This document shows positions 1 through 10,308 of a stretch of DNA of 64,000 bases, one piece after another. The DNA is taken from contig NC_134825.1 of the NCBI RefSeq assembly GCF_004210375.1, positions 9,920,001-9,984,000 on the forward strand. The letters are read 5' to 3'. Position 1 is the stretch's first letter, and every line of letters begins with the position of its first letter. The notes under the pieces were generated by a model, which had not been told where the DNA came from, searched no databases, and was given only the letters and a program-made list of their open reading frames with translations. Origin of the DNA: Tachypleus tridentatus (taxonomy: Eukaryota; Arthropoda; Merostomata; Xiphosura; Limulidae). Position numbers and translations under genes: made by a program.

Positions 1-1096
1 ATAATAAACACCACTGTCCATTGAGTAACCTATCCTGAGACAGAATCGTCCAATCAAAATTCTTGATATATCTATTGTACCATAATTCCATCCTTTTTTT
101 TCTCAATTTGTAGGTTTCCAAGTGATTTTGTACTTAATAAATTACCGATATACGTCAATAAGGCATTAAAGTAGTAGTTTTCGAAGTTAAAAGTTTATTT
201 TAATGTTTATTATACACATTATGATATATTTCAAATTAATTCACGAGTGCACCAATAAGCTAGTACCTTTATTCATTTATAAATTACATCCCAAATTACT
301 CTATTTTTCTCGTTCACTTTCTATCCTATGTGAATATCTATCGTCGTATTTTCTGTTTCTACGTTGTGGTTCCTCATTCATGTTTTCCATTCGGTATAGA
401 GCCTTCAACGAGTGTAGCATCATTGCGCGTGCTCCTCCGTTCACGAGCGTCGACGCTTGCAGAGTGCAGCGCAGTGCAGAGCAGGGTATGCACGAGCTGA
501 ATCGTTTCAGAATTTCACTGGCTCTCGAAATAACGGCCATCTCGAGTTTTTGCTGAGAAGAAGAGGCCCAGAAATATCAGTGTTTAAAGTAAACCGAACC
601 GATTTCACTTTTGCGATAGTGATTTCCAAATAGCAATAGGCCATCCTAGAACAGTTCGTGTTGATCAGCATTTACCAAAGTAATAAAAACACACATCAGT
701 TGAAGAACAAAGATGATGTATGCTCTCGAGTACTAGCTGTTTCATCAAACAGACGCCGAGGTTTCCCAAAGATTTACCTCAATTCTCCATATAAGGATAG
801 TAATTTCATATAGTACAAGCGCATTAAAAACTCACGTAGGGTAGAGACAATAAATTGCTTCAATTCTGTCTTCCGATAACTGCTTATATTTGATTCCTTT
901 TCAAAAAAAGATTACTTACTTAAATACAACAGACCAGAAGCTGCCTTTTCCGTTCATTGTCGTCCAATGATCAAACAAAGCTCTGAGGTACATTCATGTG
1001 ACCAAATCAAATTGCGTGGAATATTTTCTTCCTTAAAGGCATCAGCATAAAAAAAAAAAGAATTTGAACCCGTTTTTGGCTTCACTGCAACAATAA
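1..1096. other. unassigned AT-rich sequence with a short GC-richer patch
   Basis: I recognise no gene here. Most of the stretch is AT-rich with frequent stops in all frames. About 391-560 is clearly richer in G, C and CpG than its surroundings and contains short GCAGAG/GTGCAG repeats near 460-485. A promoter or 5' untranslated exon is possible, but nothing in the sequence proves it. The overlapping open frames on both strands across this patch have no recognisable domain. Confidence 0.5.
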
Positions 1097-1101
1097 CATT
1101 G

Positions 1102-1218
1102 TTCTTACACTGTCTCTGAACCAGAAATCGATCCTTCCTGTTCTAACACTGTCTCTGAACCAGAAAGCGATCCTTCCTGTTCTTACACTATCTCTGAACC
1201 AGAAAGCGATCCTTCCCA
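1102..1218 (+). repeat. 39-bp tandem repeat, 3 copies
   Basis: Three consecutive 39-bp units start at 1102, 1141 and 1180 and differ at only a few positions. Because 39 is a multiple of three, one plus-strand frame (from 1097 to a stop near 1233) stays open through all three units and repeats a 13-residue Ser/Glu/Pro-rich peptide containing SEPE. There is no start codon or clear splice acceptor, so coding is unproven. Confidence 0.85.
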
Positions 1219-1607
1219 GAATTCAACCTAGTGGACACTAATTTTGGAGCTGACCCCATCATTTCAACGCCATCTGGGTATGCTGGAAAAGTGCTTTATT
1301 AACTTGTTTAACTGAGAAAAAGTGCTAAACTGCAGGTGTTAAAGAATACCCACAACCATGCATTCTAGGAGAGCGGTAAGTGTTTCTTGTTTAAAACAGT
1401 ACATAACAGGTTGTTTTACAAACTAGGTTTAACAACATTAAAATGAAACAGGAAGTTAAAATCCTTGTATATCCCACTTATATAGAAAAAACTAAACATT
1501 AGAACTAAGTGCTAGAGTCGATACTTACATACAAATTTTTAGAAGCTGACTCGATTGCGAGTTGGGCTTTAGAATATCAAATTTTACTAATTACATATCT
1601 AACAATA
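1219..1607 (+). other. unassigned; contains a strong splice-donor match
   Basis: No gene is recognised. One site stands out: GAGAGCG followed by GTAAGT at 1376-1381, a full consensus 5' splice site. It lies 18 bases after an ATG at 1358 in fair context (CAACCATGC). Upstream, CTGCAG ending at 1335 could be an acceptor, but it lacks a good pyrimidine tract. A tiny exon is possible. Chance is the simpler explanation. Confidence 0.3.
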
Positions 1608-2170
1608 TTTTATAACATGACTGTGATTAGACTGTTAGCCGAGTGTGAGATACCAGAATTTAACTATATATTTATCAGTGCATTATAACATGACTCTGAT
1701 TAGACTATTAGCCGAGTGTGAGACTACCAGATTTTAACTATATATTTATCAGTGCATTATAACATGACTCTGATTAGACTATTAGCCGAGTGTGAGACTA
1801 CCAGATTTTAACTATATATTTATCAGTGCATTATAACATGACTCTGATTAGACTATTAGCCGAGTGTGAGACTACCAGATTTTAACTATATATTTATCAG
1901 TGCATTATAACATGACTCTGATTAGACTATTAGCCGAGTGTGAGACTACCAGATTTTAACTATATATTTATCAGTGCATTAAAACATGACTCTGATTAGA
2001 CTGTTAGCCGAGTGTGAGACTACCAGATTTTAACTATATATTTAACAGTGCATTATAACATGACTCTGATTAGACTATTAGCCGAGTGTGAGACTACCAG
2101 ATTTTAACTATATATTTATCAATGTATTATAACATGACTCTGATCAAATTGTTAGCTGGACGTGAGATTA
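1608..2170. repeat. 74-bp tandem repeat, about 8 copies
   Basis: Units begin near 1608, 1681, 1755, 1829, 1903, 1977, 2051 and 2125. Each carries ATAACATGACTCTGATTAG and GCCGAGTGTGAGACTACC. The central five or six copies are almost identical. The first is one base shorter and more diverged, and the last decays after about 45 bases. This gradient towards the ends is usual for minisatellites. Confidence 0.95.
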
Positions 2171-2300
2171 TCTATACAAAGAAGAAATTAAAGAGTCATT
2201 ATTTCTGAGTCATTATCTCTAGGTTGCGTTAGTACAGTCTACTGTGTAGAATAGTATTTATAATTTTGTAATACAAATTAATTCAGAACTATTTACTCCT

Positions 2301-2740
2301 ATTATGTTGTTAATACTTGCTAGTGAGATAACAGCATAATATTATGTTGTTAATACTTGATAGTGACATATCAGCATAATATTATGTTGTTAATACTTGA
2401 TAGTGAGATAACAGCATAATATTATGTTAATAATACTTGATAGTGACATATCAGCATAATATTATGTTGTTAATACTTGATAGTGAAATATCAGCATAAT
2501 ATTATGTTATTAATACTTGATAGTGAGATAACAGCATAATATTATGTTATTAATACTTGATAGTGACATATCAGCATAATATTATGTTGTTAATACTTGA
2601 TAGTGACATATCAGCATAATATTATGTTATTAATACTTGATAGTGAAATATCAGCATAATATTATGTTAATAATACTTGATAGTGAAATATCAGCATAAT
2701 ATTATGTTGTTAATACTTGATAGTGAGATAACAGCATAAA
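2301..2740. repeat. 40-bp tandem repeat, 11 copies
   Basis: Eleven exact 40-bp steps from 2301. Each unit contains TAATACTTGATAGTGA and CAGCATAATATTATG. Two segments vary: GTTGTT, GTTATT or GTTAAT near the start, and GAGATAACA, GACATATCA or GAAATATCA in the second half. The variants recur in mixed order along the array, as expected from repeated unequal exchange rather than simple slippage. Confidence 0.97.
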
Positions 2741-2930
2741 TGGATTAGAGATATTTTACGATTGTTTATTGTTTCTTTTGGTCGGGATTTAGAGTTTGAG
2801 TTATTTCTGACGTATTAGTAGTCCCAGTTTCTGGGAACGAGAATATAAACTTTGGTGTAAACTTAGCAATGTTTGCTAATTTAAGACGTTCTTCAATACG
2901 TACACATAAAAGGACGTTATCTGTTTGAGA

Positions 2931-3036
2931 CGAAGCACAAAGCTGCACAATAAGGTATCTGTACTTTGTCCAACCGGGGAGATCGAAACCCAGTTTCTAA
3001 CGTTATAATCTGCGGACATTCAGCTGTGTTGGGGGC
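2931..3036 (-). mobile_element. SINE-B copy, diverged, antisense
   Basis: Read on the minus strand this matches the other two SINE-B copies (6583-6702 and 8615-8742): a CAGCTG-type A-box area, a GTCCGCAGA segment, a GGGTTTCGAT B-box-like segment and a tail ending in AGCTTTGTGCTTCG. It is more diverged than the 8.6 kb copy. I see no clear target-site duplication. It is a tRNA-derived retroposon relic, not a working tRNA. Confidence 0.75.
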
Positions 3037-3326
3037 GATACAAGAATATCATGATGGTCTGATAATTTTCGTGCAGTGCTAATGAACCATTTGGTGTTTT
3101 CTAACCAGATTTTGTTCTAATAATTACCTTTAAATTACAGTGTTTATTTTCCAATATTAGTCCGCTATTTTCCTAAAATAATTCTTAATATTATATTTTG
3201 TAATCTGGCTTGAATGACAACAGTTAGCCAGATCTGTCAGAATCGCACACAGATTTTTCACTTGAACAGAATCATTTTAATCGAATTCAGTATTTACTAT
3301 CACCTGGATACGAGAGTACATATACA
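3037..3326. other. unassigned AT-rich sequence
   Basis: Nothing recognised; short open frames only, AT-rich. Confidence 0.5.
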
Positions 3327-3414
3327 CCGAATGCTATTGTTATTACTACCAAGTGTTATTATTATTACTACCGAATGTCATTGTTATTACTACCGAATGT
3401 TATTGTTATTACTA
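3327..3414. repeat. 22-bp tandem repeat, 4 copies
   Basis: Four 22-bp units of the type CCGAATGTTATTGTTATTAC start at 3327, 3349, 3371 and 3393. The second unit has CCAAGTG and an extra ATT change. A plus-strand open frame runs through the array, but it is low complexity and has no support as a gene. Confidence 0.9.
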
Positions 3415-3645
3415 TGTTTTTAATTCTTACCAATGTTGATTTTTGAAATTTATTGTTACTTTGGTTTTTAAAACATGTCTATAAATTTCAATTTTATATC
3501 TATTTCTGTAAGAAACAGTTTGGAGATTCTAATTTAGTTTTATTATTTTCAGTTCTTATAACCACAACCTATTTTTCAGTTTGGGTTATAGGAAAGAGAA
3601 CAGCATCTGCGAAATTGATGTAAACATCGGGAACCATGATGTGAG

Positions 3646-4496
3646 GTTCACATCACTATGGTATACCTTAAGTCATGCTCGCGTCACCACGGTATACCTT
3701 TAGACATGTTCACATCATCATGGTATACTTTAAGTCATGTTCGTGCCATCATGGTACACCTTAAGTAATGTTCGCATCACTATAGTATACCTTTAAACAG
3801 TTCACATCACCCCTGGCATATCTTTAGACATGTTTACATCACCCCTGGTATATCTTTAGACACGTTCACATCACCCTGGTATACCTTTAGACATGTTTAC
3901 ATTACCCCTGGTATACCTTTAGGCATATTTACATCACCATGGTATACCTTTAGACATGTTTACATCACCCCTGGTATATCTTTAGACACGTTCACATCAC
4001 CATGGTATACCTTTAGAATGTTTACATCACCCCTGGTATATATTTAGGCATGTTCACCCCTGGTATACCTTTAGGCATGTTTACATCACCATGGTATACC
4101 TTTAGGCATGTTTACATCACCCCTGGTATATCTTTAAACACGTTCACATCACCATGGTATACCTTTAGGCATGTTCACATCACCCCTGGTATAACTTTAG
4201 GCATGTTTACATCATCCCTGGTATATCTTTAGACACGTTCACATCACCATGGTATACCTTTAGAATGTTTACATTACCCCTGGTATACCTTTAGGCATGC
4301 TTACATCACCATGATATACCTTTAGGCATGTTTACATCACCCCTGGTTTATCTTTAGACACGTTCACATCACCGTGGTATACTTTTAGAATGTTTACATT
4401 ACCCCTGGTATACCTTTAGGCATGTTTACATCACCATGGTATACCTTTAGGCATGTTCACATCACCCCTGGCATACCTTTAGACATGTTTGAATCA
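3646..4496. repeat. 31/32-bp minisatellite, about 27 copies, two unit types
   Basis: Each unit reads roughly CATGTTTACATCAC, then CATGG or CCCTGG, then TATACCTTTAGG. The CATGG type is 31 bp and the CCCTGG type 32 bp. The two types alternate over long stretches from about 3,890 onward, so the effective repeat is partly a 63-bp dimer. The left third (3,646-3,800) is more diverged. The open frame at 4050-4232 is only the translation of this repeat. Confidence 0.95.
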
Positions 4497-5332
4497 CTCT
4501 GTATCTATTTCATAATAGTATTGTATATGTAATCTCACAAACAAACAAACATATATGTATATGTATACCAGAGATAGAGTTGTTGAAATTTCAGTAATAT
4601 TGATTGGTTGTTGCGTGTATTTGTTACAGTACAAAAACAAAACTAGTTATTTTTTTATTATCTTTTTGTTTTCATAAAGATCTACAATGTTTTGCAAATC
4701 TTCAATTACCATGACGACCAATACCAATTGTTAAAATTGGATTCGTTCTTGGTAAAAGTGTTAGACGTGTATCAGTCAAAGCTGGTAAATGTGTACCAGA
4801 AACATACTGACAATTACTGACAATGATCTGTAAACGTTAACTGTGCTGCTTAAAACTTTATAAGAACCGACACATTAACAAACACACACAGTCATTTATA
4901 CACCCGTGTGAAAAAGTTAAGGAACAGCCTGTCTGTTGCTCGCTAACGATTTTTTCTTTGACTCTCGAACAACAGTGTTAACATGTGCAGTATGCTTTAA
5001 CAGTTTTGTATAGCAATTTTAGGCTATTCTTCTGTGCACTATTCATAGATATTTATCGATCAACATATCAGCAAAAGCCATATTTCATTCTATCGTGTTT
5101 TTCTAGCCTGTTATTAAACTAACAAACGGAGCAATTATTGTTCACGAACTTTCCATGTAATCTGCTCTTATGAGCATTTAAGAATATTTTATTAATTTTG
5201 GTAAAACTATCAGTTCAGACTAAAGGCTGGAAACACGATACGCTGAACCACAAAACTCAACAGATCATCTTTGTTGAGTCCAAAATCGACGTAATATACT
5301 TGTATTCACTTTAGAATCGTACATCTCTGTAT
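4497..5332. other. unassigned sequence
   Basis: No gene or known element recognised. A short CAAA run followed by an AT/GT-rich microsatellite lies near 4,535-4,567. The rest is ordinary AT-rich DNA up to the target-site duplication of the next SINE. Confidence 0.5.
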
Positions 5333-5342
5333 ACATATCAAC

Positions 5343-5608
5343 AGAAGTCCGGCATGGCCAGGTGGTTAAGGCACTCGTCTTGTTATACGAGGGTCGCGGG
5401 TTCGAATCCCCGTCATACCAAACATGCTCGCCCTTTCAGCCGTAAGGGCGTTATAATGTGACGGTCAATCCCACTATTTATTAGTAAAGAGTAACCCACG
5501 AGTTGGCAGAGGGTGGTGATGACTAGCTGCTTTCCTTTCAGTCTTACACTGCTAAATTAGGGACGGCTAGCGCAGATAGCCCTCGTGCAGCTTTGCGCGA
5601 AATTCAAA
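5343..5608 (+). mobile_element. SINE-A, full length, with target-site duplication
   Basis: A tRNA-derived retroposon of about 266 bp. The head has an RNA polymerase III A box (TGGCCAGGTGG, near 5355) and a perfect B box (GGTTCGAATCC, near 5399). The body contains GTTGGCAGAGGGTGGTGATG, a region related to CTAAATTAGGGACGGCTAGC and a 3' end GCGCGAAATTCAAAAC. The element is bracketed by a perfect 10-bp direct repeat, ACATATCAAC, at 5333-5342 and 5609-5618, the mark of LINE-mediated insertion. The tRNA-like anticodon stem (CTCGT/ACGAG) pairs, but the loop is 8 nt, so it is not a normal tRNA. Confidence 0.95.
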
Positions 5609-5618
5609 ACATATCAAC

Positions 5619-6582
5619 GATATTATTGAAACAGGTACTAAGGAAATTCAGTGTGATGAACAAGTGTAAGAATGAACACTTTATATACATAAAAGCTATA
5701 CTTTGTTTTTAAGCCTAATATTTACCTCTCGATGAACGTGAAACTCTCTTTGCTAGTAAAAAAAAATAAAAAAGGAGAAAAGAAGAGATAAACTAAAGAT
5801 GAAACTAGAACAAATTATAATATAAAATACAGGAACTACATCACCTCAATTAAGTTCGTGTGATGACCTGATTAATATTCACCTTAATGTAATTTCGGAC
5901 CTTTTCCACCTTGTCTTAACCAAGACGTTTAAAGTGTAGCATTATGTCATCTACAGAGATCGGAAGTTGTGGTTCAAAACTAATTAACCAATTAACGCGA
6001 ACCGACTTGCCCAAGACGTTGCTCTTTTTCTACTTTGTATATATTTGTCCAAAGTTTTGCAACAATGTAGCTTTTAATGGATGAAGTTTTGCCCAACTGT
6101 TAATTAATGAGTTTTCTTCACGGTTGTTTTATGAAAAAAAAAACCAAGTCCTTTGTATTCTGGTTTCAAACATTTCTCCATGTTATATATATATATATAT
6201 TATAGGCTTAACGGTCCATTTCATACAGAACAAGGATTCTCAAACTTTTATGATGGATGAACTTCTGAAAATATTTCAGAACTACTTCATATATTTTAAA
6301 ACATCCGTTATCGTTTGCACATACACCTATAATTGTCTAGGAACTTCCATTCGGGTCTGGATCAAATTTTAAGAAACGCTAGTATAATAAAGGTAAGTAG
6401 TAAGTCCTAACTTTGGTAAGCTCGTATTTTACCTGTATCTTAAAATTATTGTCTATTTAAAACAATGTTTATGAACTCAAATTGTATCATTAAAATAGCT
6501 CAAACGAATTTAAAATTTACTCCAATCACGAGTGTTTCCATGGTAATTAATACATAAACGAAGGTTTTTTTTAGTAAGTTGT
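5619..6582. other. unassigned AT-rich sequence
   Basis: Nothing recognised. It holds a purine-rich A/G tract near 5,757-5,790 and a short (TA)n microsatellite near 6,184-6,200. The open frame at 6124-6372 runs through that microsatellite and has no domain-like content. Confidence 0.5.
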
Positions 6583-6702
6583 TGTTTGTGATTAACCACA
6601 AATCTAAACAAAGTGCTATGTGTGCTCTGCCCACCTCAGGTATCGAAACCAGGATTTTAGTGTCGTAATTTCGCAGACATACAGCTGTGCCTCTGGGGGC
6701 TG
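6583..6702 (-). mobile_element. SINE-B copy, antisense
   Basis: On the minus strand: CCCCCAGAGGCACAGCTG, then ATGTCTGCGAAATTAC, then GGTTTCGATACC, then GGTGGGCAGAGCACA, ending near TTTGTTTAGATTTGTGG. The order and spacing match the plus-strand copy at 8615-8742, which defines the family in this window. The minus-strand open frame spanning 6500-6847 simply crosses this element. Confidence 0.8.
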
Positions 6703-7171
6703 TTTTGTCAACTGTGATTAATTTATATATCTTGGAAAAAATGCAATAATACATTAAATAGCATCTGGTGTTTAAAAAATACGATAAGAACTCGAAGGGC
6801 GTTATGTTATTAGGCTGTTTGCATAAGAAAACGTAAAAATATATCATTAAAATAATTTTGTGCTTTTAAGCATTAATTAGTTAAATTAATTAATAAAATC
6901 CACATTTCTTGCAAATTCATCAAATAAAAGACCTTAAATCTCCGACTAAAAGTAAGTTAGATTATTGAAAATATATTTAACATTTACATTTTTATGCCAA
7001 ATGTTAAGTTTCTCGTTTAATAGAATTTCACAAAATACTATCTCGAAACTTTAACCTTTAAATGTTAAAAACCTAGACTTTTATTTTAATGCATTTCAGT
7101 TCATTTTTCCTCACTTCTGCTCATGCGTATTTGAAAATACGATAGATTGTAAATCGTAACAATTTATTTTA
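6703..7171. other. unassigned AT-rich sequence
   Basis: Nothing recognised between the SINE-B and the following SINE-A. Confidence 0.5.
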
Positions 7172-7432
7172 GGTCCGGCATGGCCAGGTGGTTAGGAAAC
7201 TCGACTCGTAATCTGAGGGTCGCGGGTTTGAGTCCCTCTCACACCACACGTGCTTGCTCTTTCAGCCGTGAAGGCTTTATAATTTGACAGTCAATCCCAT
7301 TATTTGTTGGTAAAATAGTAGCACAAGAGTTGGCGGTGGGTGGTGATGAGTAGCTGCCCTCCCTCTAGTCTTACACTACTAAATTAGCTCAGAATGCTCT
7401 CGTGTAGCATTGCACGAAATTAAAAAAAACAA
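7172..7432 (+). mobile_element. SINE-A copy with small internal deletion
   Basis: The head keeps the A box TGGCCAGGTGG, and the B box has one change (GGTTTGAGTCC). The anticodon-loop region CTCGACTCGTAATCTGAG is the common form of this family and would read CGT (Thr-like). The body shows GAGTTGGCGGTGGGTGGTG. The usual GGGACGGCTAGCGCAG segment after CTAAATTAG is shortened, so this copy has lost about 15 bases there. It ends in an A-rich CAAACCAA tail. No convincing target-site duplication is seen. Confidence 0.92.
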
Positions 7433-7518
7433 ACCAATCATTTCGGTGGCTCAAACAGATGTGATAAGCGAGCTGAAATTGACTGATGAAACTAGGAAAA
7501 AAAAGCTTAATAATGTAA

Positions 7519-7686
7519 GTTACTTACAACCTCTAACTACGAAATAGTTACTTACAACCTCTAACTACGAAATAGTTACTTACAACCTCTAACTACGAAA
7601 TAGTTACTTACAACCTCTAACTACGAAATAGTTACTTACAACCTCTAACTACGAAATAGTTACTTACAACCTCTAACTACGAAATA
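7519..7686. repeat. 28-bp tandem repeat, 6 identical copies
   Basis: Six units start at 7519, 7547, 7575, 7603, 7631 and 7659, each GTTACTTACAACCTCTAACT plus ACGAAATA, with no differences between them. Perfect identity points to a recent expansion. Confidence 0.97.
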
Positions 7687-8614
7687 GCTTGACGTGTAGG
7701 CTCTAAAATGTGCACAAACTGGTTTGCTTTTAATTCGAGGAGAAGATAACGAATTCAACAGCCTCTAACTCTAAAACTCTTGTGTTTCTGCTGTCTAAAC
7801 AAATAGTGAGATTTGAACGTCTTTCTTATAATACAATAAATGGAGCCGTGAAATATCGGACTTACTGTTCAGGTACTACAAACAGTAGGACACACCCAGC
7901 CAAGAGAATTATGAAATCCGAGTTACAAGGACAGATATCTAAACGAAGACTTTTAAATCCTCTCAGTTAATATTTGATGACATAAGAAGGTTGTTCTATA
8001 CTTTATTTTAATTAAAGTTTTAGTGCCCATACCAGCCGTCTTTAAAATACATTTTTACTTAAATTAGGCTTATCGTCATCAGGAATATTTGATCAGTCGA
8101 ACGTGATAATAACTTTTTCATTTTATTTTTACTTTCAACTTATAAAAACTGTTTAATTCGACATTATATATATTTTCCACATTTCTGTTTCAAAGTGCTT
8201 GTAATTTTCAAATAACAGTTTTTCCATTAACGAAAATATTTAAATAAAAATGTTATTTTCTTGTTCTATTACTATACATGCTCTGTACTGTTTTGGATTA
8301 TTCGGTGGAGTCGATAATGCAAAGCTCAGTCTATTTACTGATTTAACGATATCGTCTTAAACTACAGGATATACAAGATTTACGGTTTTAATTTTATACA
8401 AAGAAGTTAACGTAACGTATACCGAGTCACAGGCCTAGCTTCACAGTGTGCCTAATACAGAATGGTGGGCTTCTTCTCTCGTATATACAGCATTTTATTA
8501 TAAAAAAAACAACATTCCAGACGTAAGTTCGTTGCATGATATCAAAACTACCCCGAGCTAATACTGCTAATAATTGTATAAACATAGCCTACAATACTGA
8601 TCCTTTCCTGGATT
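7687..8614. other. unassigned AT-rich sequence
   Basis: No gene recognised. A 62-codon open frame at 7782-7970 (+) has no identifiable domain and no supporting splice or promoter signals. I treat it as chance. Confidence 0.5.
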
Positions 8615-8742
8615 GTGCCCTCTAGTAGCACAGCGGTATGTCTGCAGACTTAAAACACTAGAAATCGGGTTTCGATACCCGTGGAGGGTAGAGCTCAGAC
8701 AGCCCATTGTGTAGCTGTGTTCTCAACTTTAAACCAAAGAAA
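8615..8742 (+). mobile_element. SINE-B copy, best preserved
   Basis: This tRNA-derived SINE defines the second family. Its head has an A box TAGCACAGCGG and a B-box-like GGGTTTCGATACCCG. A seven-pair acceptor stem can still be drawn between TGCCCTC at the start and GAGGGTA about 70 bases later (one G-U type pair). After the head comes GAGCTCAGACAGCCCATTG and TGTAGCTGTG, then an A-rich end. The T-loop is one base short, so a functional tRNA is unlikely. Two antisense copies lie at 2931-3036 and 6583-6702. Confidence 0.85.
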
Positions 8743-8937
8743 AAACTTCCGCTATTTACGAAAAGCAGTTCTTAAATGTGCAAGACAAAGTACAATAATA
8801 ATTAATTTTATTAACACAAAATATAATATTTATCACATTATATACAGCACTATTTAGAGGAGCCGTTCTTATAATTTTCTCTACAAGTGAGTTTTCTCGT
8901 CATCACGGATAATATTTATTACAAATTGTTTGTTTTG

Positions 8938-9197
8938 AATTTCGCGCAAGCTACACGAGGGCTATCTGCGCTAGCCGTCACTAATTTAGCAGCGTAAGAC
9001 TAGAGAGAAGGCAGCTAGTCATCACCACCCACCACCAAATCTTGGGCTACTCTTTTACCAATAAATAGTGGGATTGATTGAAACATTATAACGCTCCTAC
9101 GGCTAAAAAGGCGAGCATGTTTGGTGCGACGGGGATTCTAACCCGCGACCCTAAGATTACGAGTCGAACCTCTTAACCCACCGAGCCATGCTGGGCC
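8938..9197 (-). mobile_element. SINE-A, full length, with target-site duplication
   Basis: An antisense copy running from the TTTGTTTTGAATTTCGCGC end to CCATGCTGGGCC. The minus-strand B box has one change and the A-box region is slightly altered. A 12-bp direct repeat with one mismatch (TTATTACAAATT at 8926-8937, TTATTACAGATT at 9198-9209) brackets it, confirming a discrete insertion of about 260 bp. Confidence 0.94.
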
Positions 9198-9209
9198 TTA
9201 TTACAGATT

Positions 9210-9669
9210 TACTGGTCTTAAACTATCCTGTCACCAGACTTCATTTTCACTTGGTTGCTGTATAAAAATGGAATAATTATGGTCTTTTATTCTTTGTTCC
9301 ATCTTGAATTGTAGAATCACACAATGTCACCACAATAAAACCTTGTTGCATTTACATCACAGCAACTCTTCATCTTAACTGATTCAGTTTCTTCTAGGAC
9401 AGTCACATTACGACGTCAGTAGCGGACTGTGTAAAATAATGTCTTCAGAGTGTTGGCATAGAAAGTCCAATGGTACTTTGAGTTGCGTTTTAAACATTGT
9501 TGTTCAATAACTCATAAACAGGAGAAACAGATTTTGATCCCATATTCTCTGGTGTCATCCATATAAACAGCTAACTGAATTAAACGTCTATGGTGGTATC
9601 TCTTCATTGCTACATCAACAAGGAGATGAAACACTGTTATTTTGGTTTCTTCCATTCCAAAGATTTGAG
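9210..9669. other. unassigned sequence; possible decayed coding remnant on the minus strand
   Basis: No gene is confidently recognised. A minus-strand frame over 9512-9763 runs from the 39-bp repeat into non-repetitive residues (for example HHRRLIQLAVYMDD). It may belong to the same decayed minus-strand region as 10.3-10.7 kb, but I cannot name a family. Confidence 0.35.
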
Positions 9670-9786
9670 AAGTCAGCAGAAACAAGAATGGTCCAAAGTT
9701 CCATAGACAAGTCAGCAGAAATAAGAATGGCCCAAAGTTCCATAGACAAGTCAGCAGAAACAAGAATGGTCCAAAGTTCCATAGAC
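9670..9786. repeat. 39-bp tandem repeat, 3 copies
   Basis: Three units start at 9670, 9709 and 9748, with AAGTCAGCAGAAACAAGAAT and GGTCCAAAGTTCCATAGAC. Units one and three are identical. The middle one has two substitutions. Both strands stay open through the array because 39 is a multiple of three. Confidence 0.95.
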
Positions 9787-10308
9787 AATCAAAATTTTAA
9801 ATAAATTCATGGACAAATTTCTTTTCTAGTATTCATGTTCTAACTGGAATCAATAGCTATTTGATAAAATAGTCTGTCGCAACTAAATCTTATATATTCT
9901 CACTGATAGTGTTGGACAAAACATTATAAACACAACTCTCAAAGTGGGGTTGTCCAGCATTGAACTGCTGTAATTATCCCTGCTGTTTCTTTTGTTGACC
10001 CCTTTTCATAATACATCTTAGAAGATTTATGTTAATCTATCTTCTACATATTTCCAGAATCCAACCAATAAAAGCAATCTCTTATTATTTCTATCGTATC
10101 CTTAAGATTCAAGTGTTCAACAGGTTGTGGAGGTGATAGAACATTCTATTGAAATGACTGTAGGAGTGCCAGATGAATTGATATTATATTCATGGCTGTG
10201 TTTTCAGCATAACAGTCCATCTTATATGCATAAAGAGACTCACGATGTTACTTAAATATGTGTCTTTGGGAGGTACTGAGCCTGCATCACTATGAACGCA
10301 TTTCTGCA
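9787..10308. other. unassigned AT-rich sequence
   Basis: Nothing recognised on either strand beyond short open frames. It lies between the 39-bp repeat and the decayed coding fragments. Confidence 0.45.

Noticed and set aside
203..556. Overlapping open frames of 117 and 79 codons on opposite strands
   Set aside because: No domain, no codon-use signal and no splice or start context; they merely cross a GC-richer patch.
2766..2948. 60-codon minus-strand frame beside the 40-bp array
   Set aside because: No recognisable domain, and it overlaps the end of a SINE-B copy; support is too weak for a gene.
4050..4232. 60-codon frame with repeated FTSPWYTF-like peptide
   Set aside because: It is the direct translation of the 31/32-bp minisatellite.
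5343..5420. A functional tRNA gene in the SINE-A head
   Set aside because: The A and B boxes are good, but the anticodon loop is 8 nt, the acceptor stem does not pair well, and it is part of a dispersed element with target-site duplication.
6500..6847. 115-codon minus-strand frame
   Set aside because: It runs across a SINE-B copy and AT-rich flanks, with no recognisable protein content.
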